Virus record (IMG/VR): IMGVR_UViG_3300020401_000063
Location: 1-29,888 of that record
Length of the DNA: 29,888 nucleotides
From: a virus
Reading direction: 5' to 3' (one strand)
The notes beneath the pieces were generated by a model. That model did not search any database. It was given only the letters and a program-made list of their open reading frames with translations, and was not told the DNA's origin. Below, piece after piece: positions 5,054-13,051 of the stretch; positions within the stretch are counted from its first letter, which is position 1, and each line of letters starts with the position of its first letter. Position numbers and translations under genes: made by a program.

Positions 5054-6730
5054 ATGACTAGTTATTTTCAAGAAACTGTCGTGCCTATTCTTCAACCAGT
5101 CTTTGAAGACAACCAGACGTTCAATCACAAACGTAGCAAAGCGAGAGCGGCGCTCAAAGAAGTTCTGAATGAATTTTGTGACGGAAAAGTTATGGTGGAG
5201 GCCGCACAAGCGGGGTTTGATAAGTGGGAGAAATCTCCAAACACAATCAGCCAGATTGTGAACAACGTATCAGCACCCATGACATGCGTTGTATGGTGCG
5301 TACTGTTTTCTCACAACCACGATTTTGGTGGTTCCGATTGGCTCAAATCTCACTTGCACGACGCACTGAGAAGACCTGACTCTTGTCATAGAGGACGTGA
5401 CAACAAGCCAGTGTATTTGATGCACAAGTTCATTGACGAAGACGTGATGACACAAGTCTCAGAATTGCTCGACGACCAATACAACTTGGACTTGTCGTTG
5501 ATTACAAGTTCAATAACGCAACCTGAGCCGACCGAGACGCCAGTCATGGAAACATCGCCGCATGCCGATGATGCAGGACTGAACGACACAATGCGAGCGG
5601 CCGTGGACTTGATGCTCAAAGATACAAAGCACGGAAGTTTGGGGAGCATCGAGCATGTTATCGAAATGCAAACCGACAAGATTGCAGACCTTGAGGACGC
5701 TCTTGCCAAGGCCGTATCGCAACCGAAGATACACCAACCCGTCAGCGTTCAAGCCACTGGAGAGATACCAAGCGGCACTGTCGTTGTGAAGAAAGCTACG
5801 GACGTGTTCGAGGGTACGCAAGCACCACTGTTTGACATCGACGTCCCTGTCGGTGAGTGGGATGCTCCGCATCCCTTTGTGCCACAGAAGGATGAAGACT
5901 ACGTCTTCAATGCTGACACGCTGGTTCCGTTGCTTGTTGCTATTCGTGACGGGCAAAACCCATGGCTCAAGGGTCATACTGGCACAGGCAAAACGACGCT
6001 TGCTGAACAGATTTACGCACGTCTCAACTTGCCAGTGTATCGTGTCAACTTGGATTCGGATATCACCCGTGGCGAACTTGTCGGCCGCGAGGTGCTGACC
6101 ACCAAGGATGGTAACACTGTGACCAAGTTTGTGGATGGTGTTATCCCGAAAGCAATGCAAGAGCCATGCTTGCTGTTGCTCGACGAGGTCGATGCCTCAC
6201 GTCCCGACCTGGGTTTCGTGTTGCAACGTCTCACCGAGGGCAACGGCTTCATGCTTTTGGAAGATGGCGGTCGCACAATCCAGCCACATCCATTCTTCCG
6301 TATCTTTGCCACTGCCAACACTAATGGTCGGGGTGACGATACTGGTCTGTACTCTGGTACTCGTGCGTTGGGCGCGGCCTTCATCAACAGGTTCAAACCC
6401 TACATTGATGTCGAGTACATGCCAGCAGATGAGGAGCGCGCGTTGCTCAAGACGAAGGTCGGTCTGAACGATGATGATGCCACGACCATCACGAACTATG
6501 CGACAGAGCATCGCGTATCATTCATGCAAGCCAACCTTACCCTGCCTTGTTCTCCAAGGGACACTATGGCTCTGGGTATGGCCTACCTTAACTATTCGCG
6601 TTTGTTTGCACACAAGTCCCGTGCGGAGATATGGGAACTTGCGTTCCATCACACGCTTGTCAATGCCGCTGACGCTGACGATGCGACAGTCATTCGCGGG
6701 TTCATCAATCGCATCATCGAAGGAGAGTAA
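5054..6730 (+). CDS. cobS-like: CobS-like AAA+ ATPase (MoxR/CobS clade)
   Basis: This 558-residue protein has an N-terminal 270-residue region that I do not recognise. It ends in a CobS-type AAA+ core. Walker A is GHTGTGKT at residues 307-314, and the segment NLDSDITRGELVGR follows about 20 residues later. Walker B is LLLLDEVDASRP, with sensor I in FRIFATANTNGRGDDTGLY. CobS is the ATPase of aerobic cobaltochelatase, and CobS-like proteins occur in several marine phages. Without a CobN, a role in cobalt insertion is unlikely; such ATPases more often remodel a partner through a VWA protein. The next gene encodes exactly that partner, starting 1 bp after the stop. The start has GAGG 7-8 bases upstream. 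Confidence 0.88.
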   Translation: MTSYFQETVVPILQPVFEDNQTFNHKRSKARAALKEVLNEFCDGKVMVEAAQAGFDKWEKSPNTISQIVNNVSAPMTCVVWCVLFSHNHDFGGSDWLKSHLHDALRRPDSCHRGRDNKPVYLMHKFIDEDVMTQVSELLDDQYNLDLSLITSSITQPEPTETPVMETSPHADDAGLNDTMRAAVDLMLKDTKHGSLGSIEHVIEMQTDKIADLEDALAKAVSQPKIHQPVSVQATGEIPSGTVVVKKATDVFEGTQAPLFDIDVPVGEWDAPHPFVPQKDEDYVFNADTLVPLLVAIRDGQNPWLKGHTGTGKTTLAEQIYARLNLPVYRVNLDSDITRGELVGREVLTTKDGNTVTKFVDGVIPKAMQEPCLLLLDEVDASRPDLGFVLQRLTEGNGFMLLEDGGRTIQPHPFFRIFATANTNGRGDDTGLYSGTRALGAAFINRFKPYIDVEYMPADEERALLKTKVGLNDDDATTITNYATEHRVSFMQANLTLPCSPRDTMALGMAYLNYSRLFAHKSRAEIWELAFHHTLVNAADADDATVIRGFINRIIEGE

Positions 6731-6731
6731 G

Positions 6732-8741
6732 ATGAAACATATTACTGGCGACAAACTACAGCACGAGGTTATCAAAACCTCTCAGGCGTTCTATCGTGAC
6801 CAAGATATCAGCGTCGAGTTTGGTGGCGAGACTGCCATGACGAATGGCAAGAACGTCATCATCCCAAGCGTTCCGCTTGACCACAACTTCACGCTAGACG
6901 AAGCCGCGGTCATCCGTGGCTTTGTTGACCATGAGGCAGGTCACGGCCGCCATACCAACTTCAACATCTCCAAACGCAACAAGACCATCAAAGCTGACAT
7001 GGCAAAGTATGAGCATTACATGCCCATCACCAATGGCATCGAGGACGTTCGCATCGAGCGCTTGATTGTCAAGGAGTATGTCGGTGCGAAGGCCAACATT
7101 GCTCATACCAGTGCATATGCAAACAACATGTATCTCGAACTGTATGAGCAAGACCCAAGCATTGCCAAAGACATCGGTGCAGTCGGTGCTGTTGCTATCA
7201 CATGGGAAGGCCGACGTCGCATTGGCTACGCTGACCCGACCTTGGAGAAGTGCTTGGACACGTTGCCCGACAGTATCCGCAAGTCTGTTGAGGGTGTGGT
7301 TGACCGCATCGACAAGTGCAAAGACACCAAGGGTGCGTTCATGCTGGCCAGAGACGTGCTGAAAGAGTGGGGTCTCGACAAAGAGAAGCCCGAAGGTGAC
7401 GAGCCACAGGATGGTAACGAGAAGCAAGACGGGGACAACGGCCCTGATGGTGGCGGACAGGAAGTCAGCACAGCACCAACCAAGACCAATGCCGAGACGT
7501 CAGACGATGAAGACGCCGAACAGCCAGACAACGGCGGCGGAGCAGGCAAGCCAGGTGACGGCGGTGAGGACGACGGCCCAGACGTAGTTGTCCGCGCTAC
7601 CGAAGAGGCTTTCGGCAAAGACCAGACTGGCAAGGGTGAAGGCCAAGGCGGTGGCTGGGGTATCGGTGATGGTTCTGGTGACAGTTCCAAGCCAGCACGC
7701 CCAGCGATTGAGGTTAACCTTGAGAAAACGCTTACCAACATCATACCTACAGGTCGTTCCCGTGGGTACACAGTGCTGTTCGGCGGTGACGACCAGCATG
7801 TCAGACCCGACAGTGGTGGCGTTCTTTCAGAAAAACTCAACGAGAAGACGAGAGAAGCTAAACGTCTTGGCAGGTTCTCCAACATTGTCGAGGCGTCAAG
7901 CGGACACACTAATCGTATGAGACGTAAGATGGAACGCGCCTTGCAATCCAAGATGGAGCGCACTTGGCGTGGCGGTCACGAAGAGGGTTCGCTGAATGGC
8001 CGCGCTTTGGCAAGCGCGTTGTCAGGCAACCAAGCTATCTATCGCAAGCGAAGCGACATCGAGGAACTGGATACATGCGTTACCCTGCTTCTCGACGCAT
8101 CGTCTTCTATGTACGGACGTCGTGCCAAACTTGCGACGCAGTCCGTTGTCGCTCTGTCCAAGTTGTTTGACAAGATGAACATACCTTTCATGGTTGCCTG
8201 CTTCAATGTTGATGGCATGCACATGGCGCACCCAAGACGCAAGCACGGCTGGTATGAGAAGAGGTGGGAAGAGTATGGTGACAAGCATGGGTATGACAAC
8301 GCGTCTAATGCACGTGCCTACCCAATTACAGTGTACATGCTTAAAGAGTTCAGCGATTCACTGAAGACTTCACAGCATCGTATTGCGGCGTACCAAGAAA
8401 TGGTGAACGGCTCCAACATTGATGGCTGTGCGATACGTCAGGTCGCTGACCAGTACCTGTTGCCTCGCCCTGAGAAGAAGAAGATATTGATGACGTTCTC
8501 AGATGGTCAGCCATGCGGCGGTACTGGCGAGTACGGTCGCCTTTCGGAAGTTGTCAAATCTCTCACGGGTGAGGGTGTTGACTGCGTTGGCGTGGGTATT
8601 CAGACGGACAGCGTGAGTCAGTTCTATCCGAATTGGGTTGAGGTCAGAGACCTTGAGGACTTGAGCAAGGCGGCAATGGACAAGATTGCCAAGCTATTGA
8701 TGGGCAAACGCTTCAAGGTCGATTCACGTGACGCGGCCTAG
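6732..8741 (+). CDS. cobT-like: CobT-like VWA protein with HEXXH metallopeptidase-like domain
   Basis: This 669-residue protein is the likely partner of the CobS-like ATPase; GGAGAG precedes the ATG. The N-terminal part carries VDHEAGHGRH, with HEAGH at residues 67-71, a zinc-metallopeptidase signature. EDVRIE at 104-109 may give a further metal ligand. A long acidic, Gly/Asp-rich low-complexity linker spans about 220-330. The C-terminal VWA domain has the MIDAS motif DASSS at 455-459 and a later MTFSDGQP strand. In CobT and related MoxR-partner proteins the MIDAS ion bridges the ATPase to its substrate. The combined zincin and VWA arrangement suggests an ATP-driven protease or remodelling system rather than vitamin B12 synthesis. 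The VWA call is confident; protease activity is an inference from the motif. Confidence 0.85.
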   Translation: MKHITGDKLQHEVIKTSQAFYRDQDISVEFGGETAMTNGKNVIIPSVPLDHNFTLDEAAVIRGFVDHEAGHGRHTNFNISKRNKTIKADMAKYEHYMPITNGIEDVRIERLIVKEYVGAKANIAHTSAYANNMYLELYEQDPSIAKDIGAVGAVAITWEGRRRIGYADPTLEKCLDTLPDSIRKSVEGVVDRIDKCKDTKGAFMLARDVLKEWGLDKEKPEGDEPQDGNEKQDGDNGPDGGGQEVSTAPTKTNAETSDDEDAEQPDNGGGAGKPGDGGEDDGPDVVVRATEEAFGKDQTGKGEGQGGGWGIGDGSGDSSKPARPAIEVNLEKTLTNIIPTGRSRGYTVLFGGDDQHVRPDSGGVLSEKLNEKTREAKRLGRFSNIVEASSGHTNRMRRKMERALQSKMERTWRGGHEEGSLNGRALASALSGNQAIYRKRSDIEELDTCVTLLLDASSSMYGRRAKLATQSVVALSKLFDKMNIPFMVACFNVDGMHMAHPRRKHGWYEKRWEEYGDKHGYDNASNARAYPITVYMLKEFSDSLKTSQHRIAAYQEMVNGSNIDGCAIRQVADQYLLPRPEKKKILMTFSDGQPCGGTGEYGRLSEVVKSLTGEGVDCVGVGIQTDSVSQFYPNWVEVRDLEDLSKAAMDKIAKLLMGKRFKVDSRDAA

Positions 8742-8757
8742 AACGCGCAAGTTAATC

Positions 8758-9036
8758 ATGCACACTAGCTGGTTCGCGTTAGCGAATCGGCAGTGGCCTT
8801 ACCAGTTCTGGTTTGACGTAGCGGCCGAAGTCAAAGATGGTGGTATAAATCGCAATCATCTGGACAAAGTAAAGCAAGTTGTCCGTAAGCAAGAGAGGAG
8901 CAAAAGATGGCAGAGATACCTGAAGCTGACATTAAAACCAAACTTCGGATGGCAGTCCATTCCAATGAGACTATCGCATATTCAACCGAAGAGGGTTTTA
9001 CTGGAGGATGGACTGCTTTATGTGCAGAGGCGCTAG
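8758..9036 (+). CDS. Possible small protein, doubtful
   Basis: The frame MHTSWFALANRQWPYQF onward gives 92 residues. It fills the 165-bp gap after the CobT-like gene, and a GTG at 8728 could extend it by 10 residues. The composition of the first 50 residues is protein-like (WFDVAAEVKDGGINRNHLDKV). There is no ribosome site, and the last 43 codons overlap the better-supported gene at 8907 in another frame. It may be a remnant or a real short overlapping gene. If it is not coding, the gap 8742-8906 holds nothing else I can name. Confidence 0.3.
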   Translation: MHTSWFALANRQWPYQFWFDVAAEVKDGGINRNHLDKVKQVVRKQERSKRWQRYLKLTLKPNFGWQSIPMRLSHIQPKRVLLEDGLLYVQRR

Positions 9037-9332
9037 AAGAAATCCTACGTCTAGAAAGTTTGATACCCGAACCCAGGCGACCAGACTACCAGCACACCAA
9101 GGACTATCACGGCCCTGTGACGTGCAAGCAATCATACGGAGAGTTTGTGCGGGGCGATATGTACGAGGGTGAACTGCATATACACAAGCGGGGAACAACC
9201 AAGAACCGCGCTTGGATTGTGTGGGATAAGTACGGAGTGAAGCCATACGATTTTTCTGTTGTGGAGTTTGATAACTATTTTTCAAAAGGTGAAGTCAGAA
9301 AGGACATAAGAGATGAGTGGAAGCGAAAGTAA
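8907..9332 (+). CDS. Unknown phage protein
   Basis: This encodes 141 residues, start MAEIPEADIKTKLRM, with GAGAGGAGC 6 bases upstream. The first 50 residues are helical (GGWTALCAEALEEILRLESLI). The second half is polar and aromatic and looks beta-rich (ELHIHKRGTTKNRAWIVW). No domain is recognised. The stop lies 20 bp inside the next gene. Confidence 0.7.
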   Translation: MAEIPEADIKTKLRMAVHSNETIAYSTEEGFTGGWTALCAEALEEILRLESLIPEPRRPDYQHTKDYHGPVTCKQSYGEFVRGDMYEGELHIHKRGTTKNRAWIVWDKYGVKPYDFSVVEFDNYFSKGEVRKDIRDEWKRK

Positions 9333-9570
9333 AGTGCCAGCGTTAACGCATATCACTGGCAACGAATACGAAATGAACTGGCCAAGCGTGTGGATTACCA
9401 CGCCAAGCGGTCGCAAGTATCGCATCGAGGATAGGGGTATAGCTGGAGATAGGATTGACCATTCTCTTATAGCTGGAGACCCACCCGCAAAAGAACTTAT
9501 TAAGATAGTTGAAGACAGTGACGGAAAAGGAACTCTTGAGTTTCCGTCAGCCGCGGACAAGCCCCAATGA
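9313..9570 (+). CDS. Unknown small protein
   Basis: This encodes 85 residues, MSGSESKVPALTHITG onward. It reads as a small beta-rich protein with VWITTPSGRKYRIEDRG near the middle. AAGAGATGAGTG gives a weak ribosome site. It overlaps both neighbours (20 bp upstream, 4 bp ATGA downstream), so translation is probably coupled. No family is recognised. Confidence 0.65.
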   Translation: MSGSESKVPALTHITGNEYEMNWPSVWITTPSGRKYRIEDRGIAGDRIDHSLIAGDPPAKELIKIVEDSDGKGTLEFPSAADKPQ

Positions 9571-9845
9571 GCCAGCCAATCAAGCAGAAGTGGTGGCAAT
9601 TCCACAAAGATAACCCGCATATATACGAGTTGTTTTGTAAGTTTACTTGGGAAGTCATAAACGCTGGGCATGAGAACTACTCAGCCAAGGGTGTGTTCGA
9701 GCGCATCCGATGGCACACAGATGTCGAAACTCATGGCGAGAAATTCAAACTATCAAATAATTACACGCCGTATTATGCCAGATTGTTTATGCACTATCAT
9801 AAGCAGTATGATGGTTTTTTCAGAACAAAAGAACTAAAGGAGTAG
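9567..9845 (+). CDS. Conserved phage hypothetical protein (FHKxNP...ERIRW type)
   Basis: This encodes 92 residues. The pattern FHKDNPHIYELFCKFTWEV, then YSAKGVFERIRW, then NNYTPYYARLF is familiar from small proteins in many phage and prophage genomes. Its function is unknown to me. It is probably a compact helical protein. It is coupled through ATGA to the gene before it and is followed 3 bp later by a GTG-started gene. The family resemblance is recalled, not computed. Confidence 0.75.
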   Translation: MSQPIKQKWWQFHKDNPHIYELFCKFTWEVINAGHENYSAKGVFERIRWHTDVETHGEKFKLSNNYTPYYARLFMHYHKQYDGFFRTKELKE

Positions 9846-9848
9846 CAA

Positions 9849-10139
9849 GTGTACAGAGTTAAAATTTGGCTCGACGACAGAGTTGAGACGCAGTTTGCGC
9901 AAGACGAAAAGTACGCGCAGATGAAACGACAGCGCGCAGAAGTCGCAGGACACAGGTGCGAAGTTATGGATTGCGAACAATTCAAGACGGCAATGAATGA
10001 CAAGATGTCTGAGACAGTGACACGCGTAGCCAAAGGCATGTCCACACAAGCAGACGCAGACGTCGTTACAGCTTTGTTTCACAGGCTCAACGACGAGTTG
10101 CCAGACGAAATGAAATTTTTGGATAACGAGGGTGACTAG
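9849..10139 (+). CDS. Unknown small charged protein
   Basis: This encodes 96 residues and starts at GTG with AAAGGAGTAGCAA upstream. The N-terminus is a beta strand (YRVKIWLDDRV), followed by a long basic-acidic helix (EDKYAQMKRQRAEV-like region, residues 19-33) and an acidic end. No domain is recognised. It is the last clear gene before the integrase control region. Confidence 0.65.
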   Translation: MYRVKIWLDDRVETQFAQDEKYAQMKRQRAEVAGHRCEVMDCEQFKTAMNDKMSETVTRVAKGMSTQADADVVTALFHRLNDELPDEMKFLDNEGD

Positions 10140-10160
10140 CGACCTCCTTTGGCGGGGTAC

Positions 10161-10238
10161 ATGGGGCATCTCGCATTGACAACCACAATCTTGGCTTTGG
10201 CGGCCCTCTATCTTTTGTTTACCCGCCTAAGCAATTAG
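10161..10238 (+). CDS. Possible 25-residue membrane peptide
   Basis: An ATG-started frame encodes MGHLALTTTILALAALYLLF plus five more residues. Almost all of it is one hydrophobic helix followed by an Arg. GGCGGGG lies just before the ATG, a poor ribosome site. It sits in the gap between the last small gene and the integrase. The length alone could occur by chance; the clean hydrophobic profile is the only support. The remainder of 10140-10315 should hold the integrase promoter and perhaps attP, but I cannot define either. Confidence 0.35.
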   Translation: MGHLALTTTILALAALYLLFTRLSN

Positions 10239-10315
10239 TAATGCCGTGTTAGTCTGAAACATTTGGACGGAAAATTGTGGTCAGCCCCAACTAATTTAAC
10301 TTATGAGGAAGTAAA

Positions 10316-11323
10316 ATGCTAAACATTGTAAAACGTAACGGCGTGTATCACGCATCAGGCACAATCAATGGCGTTCGTATACGCAAGTCACTTAACACTA
10401 CGGACAAGAAAGTCGCCAAGGCGCTTGTCCAAGAAATCGAAATCGACACGGCGGTCAACAAAGCTGGAGCCAATCACACGTTTGGCGACGCTCTTGATAG
10501 CTACCTTAGACGTAACCCCGACCCGTCGGATACTACCTGGAAGTACCTGGCCAAGTTTGGCCAGGCGTGGGGAGACGTACCGCTTTCCAAAATCAACACT
10601 GAGTTTATTGAAAACTGGTTGGACACACGGCTCGGCAAAGTGAGTGGGTCAACAGCAAGACGAGAGATGAATTGTTTTATGCCAGTGCTACGTCATGCAA
10701 GCATGCGTGGCTGGATTGCAGACGTTCCGTCAGTCCCTCGGCCCGATGATGGCGAACCCAGACTTCGCTACTTGAACGACAAAGAATATGACCTGTTGTT
10801 TTGCACACGAGACGACAGTATTGCTTGGCATTTAGCGCACATACTTGTACACACGGGCGCGCGATTAGGGGAGATTGTTAACTTGCTGTGGGGCAGTGTG
10901 GTGCTTGACTGCAATGACCCATATGTCCAGCTTACAACACGCAAACGGAAGCACGGCCGTAAATTTACAAGACAGGTTCCGCTCAACGGCACAGTGGTTG
11001 ATACATTTAGGTCTATGGCAACAAAGTATCCGACCGCCCCAGATAATAGAGTGTTCCCAATGTGGGCCGACCAAAGGTCGGCTGGCAGAGAAGTAAAAAA
11101 ATTGGCTGCGCTGGTAGGTATCGAGGACTTCCGTCCCCACGACCTTAGACGTACATTTGCTACGCGCCTGCTCAATGCGGCAGTGAACCCCCGTACCGTT
11201 GCAGACCTACTTGGCCACACCGATTTGACAATGGTCATGCGTTATATGGTTCCACCAGACGAACTCAAACGCTCCGCTGTCGAGTCACTGTCAAAAATAA
11301 ACAGCGACTCGATTGGTGTCTAG
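10316..11323 (+). CDS. int: Tyrosine recombinase / phage integrase
   Basis: This 335-residue protein is of usual length for a phage integrase, with ribosome site GAGGAAG. It begins with an Arm-type N-terminus (VKRNGVYHASGTINGVRIRKS) and a SAM-like core-binding domain at about 52-140. The catalytic domain carries R183 (HTGARLGEI), H275 and R278 (HDLRRTFATR), H301 (LGHTDLTMVM) and the nucleophile Y310. All the key residues are present, so it should be active. It would recombine phage attP with a bacterial attB. The gene ends at a terminator lying inside the opposing gene's 3' end. Its presence indicates a temperate life style or an integrative origin. Confidence 0.95.
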   Translation: MLNIVKRNGVYHASGTINGVRIRKSLNTTDKKVAKALVQEIEIDTAVNKAGANHTFGDALDSYLRRNPDPSDTTWKYLAKFGQAWGDVPLSKINTEFIENWLDTRLGKVSGSTARREMNCFMPVLRHASMRGWIADVPSVPRPDDGEPRLRYLNDKEYDLLFCTRDDSIAWHLAHILVHTGARLGEIVNLLWGSVVLDCNDPYVQLTTRKRKHGRKFTRQVPLNGTVVDTFRSMATKYPTAPDNRVFPMWADQRSAGREVKKLAALVGIEDFRPHDLRRTFATRLLNAAVNPRTVADLLGHTDLTMVMRYMVPPDELKRSAVESLSKINSDSIGV

Positions 11324-12118
11324 CAATGTAGCCCCGTGTCCCTGAAGCGTGATGCGGGGCTTTTCATTAGATGGGAATGGATGTGAGCCAATGCGGTGAG
11401 GAAACCTACCGCTGTGTATATACATGTGTCCAATCTTGTAGGGCTGGTAATGTCTTTTGTTGTTCTCATCCCAGTAGTCAAGGCCGCCAGCGTCGTCTGG
11501 TAATGCGATTGCCAGTGTAAAAGAGAACGGATTTGCAAAAGGCTCTGTCCACAAGATGCGCTGGAACGGCTCGTCTGTATGTATGTGACCGCCGACATGT
11601 TCTCTTTTAGATGCAGTGTCATTAAATATGTGAAAGCCCATCAGACCTGCGAACGGCAAATCAATACACTCTCTTTGGTATATTTTACCTATCGTCTCTT
11701 TTACGCTGGTCAACAACGGTCCGAAACTACGTTGTATTATTATGTTGTTTTGTTCTGCTACCTCATAATAAGAAGGCTGGTCATCAGTCGGTATTATTAA
11801 ATCATTGTATGTGGACGCGCCGAGCGTCCAGAATGTATCCATCCCGCGCGATATCCAGTATGGCTGAAGAGAGAGAACGATAGACTTAACAGTTTCACAC
11901 TCTCCCTTATTAAACATTTCAATTTCTAAAATCCTTGGTGGATTCTTAAATGATGCTTCGGTCCTAGCTTCTTGCGCAGATGAAGCCCACGCTTCTTCTT
12001 GCGCCTCCTGCTCCGCGTCGGACTTTCGTAGACGAACGTGGCCTTCTTTGCCATCAGTAACTCCAGAGTGCGGGAGACGTATAATTTTCGCAGACGTCGA
12101 GGTGGATGAATCGTCCAT
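11291..12118 (-). CDS. 2-oxoglutarate/Fe(II) dioxygenase-like protein
   Basis: This encodes 275 residues, with AAAGGA before the ATG. The first 60 residues are polar and low-complexity. The C-terminal half has the facial-triad pattern of Fe(II)/2OG oxygenases: HTD at residues 180-182, a distal His (H241 in RFPHRIGSH), and an Arg (R255 in PRITLQG) 14 residues later, suited to bind 2-oxoglutarate. The segment DAGGLDYWDENN resembles the 'GG-L-ff' strand of P4H-like members. Substrate is unknown; nucleic acid, protein or a small metabolite are all possible. It overlaps the endopeptidase gene by 65 bp and runs 33 bp into the end of the convergent integrase gene. Family call is by motif only. Confidence 0.65.
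   Translation of the reverse strand: MDDSSTSTSAKIIRLPHSGVTDGKEGHVRLRKSDAEQEAQEEAWASSAQEARTEASFKNPPRILEIEMFNKGECETVKSIVLSLQPYWISRGMDTFWTLGASTYNDLIIPTDDQPSYYEVAEQNNIIIQRSFGPLLTSVKETIGKIYQRECIDLPFAGLMGFHIFNDTASKREHVGGHIHTDEPFQRILWTEPFANPFSFTLAIALPDDAGGLDYWDENNKRHYQPYKIGHMYIHSGRFPHRIGSHPFPSNEKPRITLQGHGATLLDTNRVAVYF
11330..11364 (+). terminator. Rho-independent terminator of the integrase gene
   Basis: AGCCCCG (11330-11336) pairs with CGGGGCT (11355-11361) around an 18-nt loop, followed by TTTT. It is 6 bp after the integrase stop and lies within the coding sequence of the convergent dioxygenase-like gene. Confidence 0.75.
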
Positions 12119-12431
12119 TCATTGGTCCTTTCTGTTGTATTCCTATGCGTGATATGCCGTGCCTTTGCGCGCACTCAATCAACGCAAGTGCTTGTCCACC
12201 TGAGACGCCGATGTCTATGGCTTTGCCAGTGGCGTGCGCCCCTGGTTTTTCTTTGCGTGCTTCGATGGGGTGTTGGGGTGAGCGATACCCTGAGTTAACG
12301 GGGAATGGGAAGCCGAGTTCGTCTCGCATCTTGTCTATGATGAGCATAAACTCTACGTCCATACCCTCATCGCCAGTTGCCTGGCACTTCAGTTCCTCAC
12401 GACTAAAATATTTCAGGTCGTCTAGGCTCAT
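12054..12431 (-). CDS. Endolysin, peptidase M15 family
   Basis: This 125-residue protein has the zinc L-Ala-D-Glu/D-Ala-D-Ala peptidase M15 pattern: SGYRSP at residues 47-52, GAHATGKAIDI with H66 and D73, and FIHLDV with H110. It would cut the peptide stems of the host cell wall at the end of infection. It has no signal peptide, so release depends on the holin encoded just upstream, whose stop overlaps this start as ATGA. A longer frame reaching 12572 lies within the holin gene and is not needed. The protein is short, as expected for a single-domain phage M15 endolysin. Confidence 0.88.
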   Translation of the reverse strand: MSLDDLKYFSREELKCQATGDEGMDVEFMLIIDKMRDELGFPFPVNSGYRSPQHPIEARKEKPGAHATGKAIDIGVSGGQALALIECAQRHGISRIGIQQKGPMNGRFIHLDVCENYTSPALWSY

Positions 12432-12820
12432 TTCTTTTTTCCGGCCCAGCCAGTCACCGCCCAGCGGATGCCTAGTGAGCCAGCTACGGCCCCGCAAAAT
12501 ATCCAACCGTACCATTCGGGAGCATGCTCCGTCAGGTGTTGCCAGCCGATTGCGACGTATTCTTGCGTCCAAGGCAGGAAACTACCTACGAAGGGTGCAA
12601 GCACGACACATAGAGCTACCTCGTCTTTCCACGAGTACCGCGTTTCTTTAAGCGCCTGTATATCGTAATCGGCAACCGTCTTCGCCGCATTTTCAATCTG
12701 CGCGATTTCGGCCTCGACACGAGCCACTTGTACACGCGCCTTAGCTTCTGCCTTGATTTGGCGGTTCTTGAGTACGCCAGTGGCAATGGATGATACGCTA
12801 TTGACGATAGCTCCCCACAT
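12428..12820 (-). CDS. Holin, three-TM type
   Basis: This encodes 130 residues. The N-terminal 55 are helical and amphipathic (KAEAKARVQVARVEAEIAQI). RYSWKDEVALCVVLAPFVGS then leads into a membrane segment at about 67-82, and PEWYGWIFCGAVAGSLGIRW holds a second at about 103-120. The N-terminus may insert as well. This matches the 'holin of 3TMs' family known from phages and alphaproteobacterial gene transfer agents. It would form the lesion that lets the M15 enzyme reach the wall. It is coupled by ATGA to the endolysin gene. Confidence 0.8.
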   Translation of the reverse strand: MWGAIVNSVSSIATGVLKNRQIKAEAKARVQVARVEAEIAQIENAAKTVADYDIQALKETRYSWKDEVALCVVLAPFVGSFLPWTQEYVAIGWQHLTEHAPEWYGWIFCGAVAGSLGIRWAVTGWAGKKK

Positions 12821-12824
12821 TTTT

Positions 12825-13046
12825 CTACCTCTTCTTCCAACTTATCCGTTTCGACGACGTCTTCTTCCTCGCCGCCGATGTGCATTGTGCTTTTGTCGGC
12901 CGACATGCTGGATAACTCCTACGCTTCTCGCCCTTCTGTCGTCCACATGGCTTGCCCGTCTTGCAATCAATCCAGCCCTTGCCATTGTTTTGTGCGAACC
13001 ACGTCTTCAGACTATTTGATTTCTTTGACTTTCGTCGTCCCGCCAT
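12825..13046 (-). CDS. Small basic Cys-containing protein (DUF5872-like)
   Basis: This encodes 73 residues. GGAAGGAT seven bases upstream favours the ATG at 13046 over one seven codons earlier. The core LKTWFAQNNGKGWIDCKTGK, then PCGRQKGEKRRSYPACRPT, matches a small family I recall as DUF5872, found in phages and large DNA viruses. It has conserved Cys residues and a very basic tail. Function is unknown; the Cys/Lys/Arg richness suggests nucleic acid or virion binding. It sits inside the late leftward operon, 4 bp before the holin gene. The DUF number is from memory. Confidence 0.7.
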   Translation of the reverse strand: MAGRRKSKKSNSLKTWFAQNNGKGWIDCKTGKPCGRQKGEKRRSYPACRPTKAQCTSAARKKTSSKRISWKKR

Positions 13047-13051
13047 ATCAT

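Noticed and set aside
5054-8741. True cobaltochelatase for vitamin B12
   Set aside because: No CobN or other cobalamin gene is present, and the CobT-like protein has an unusual zincin-type N-terminus.
12616-12906. 96-residue leftward frame starting MSADKSTMHIGG
   Set aside because: It lies in a different frame across the end of the DUF5872-like gene and most of the holin gene; its C-terminal half is Arg/Lys repeats typical of a shadow frame.
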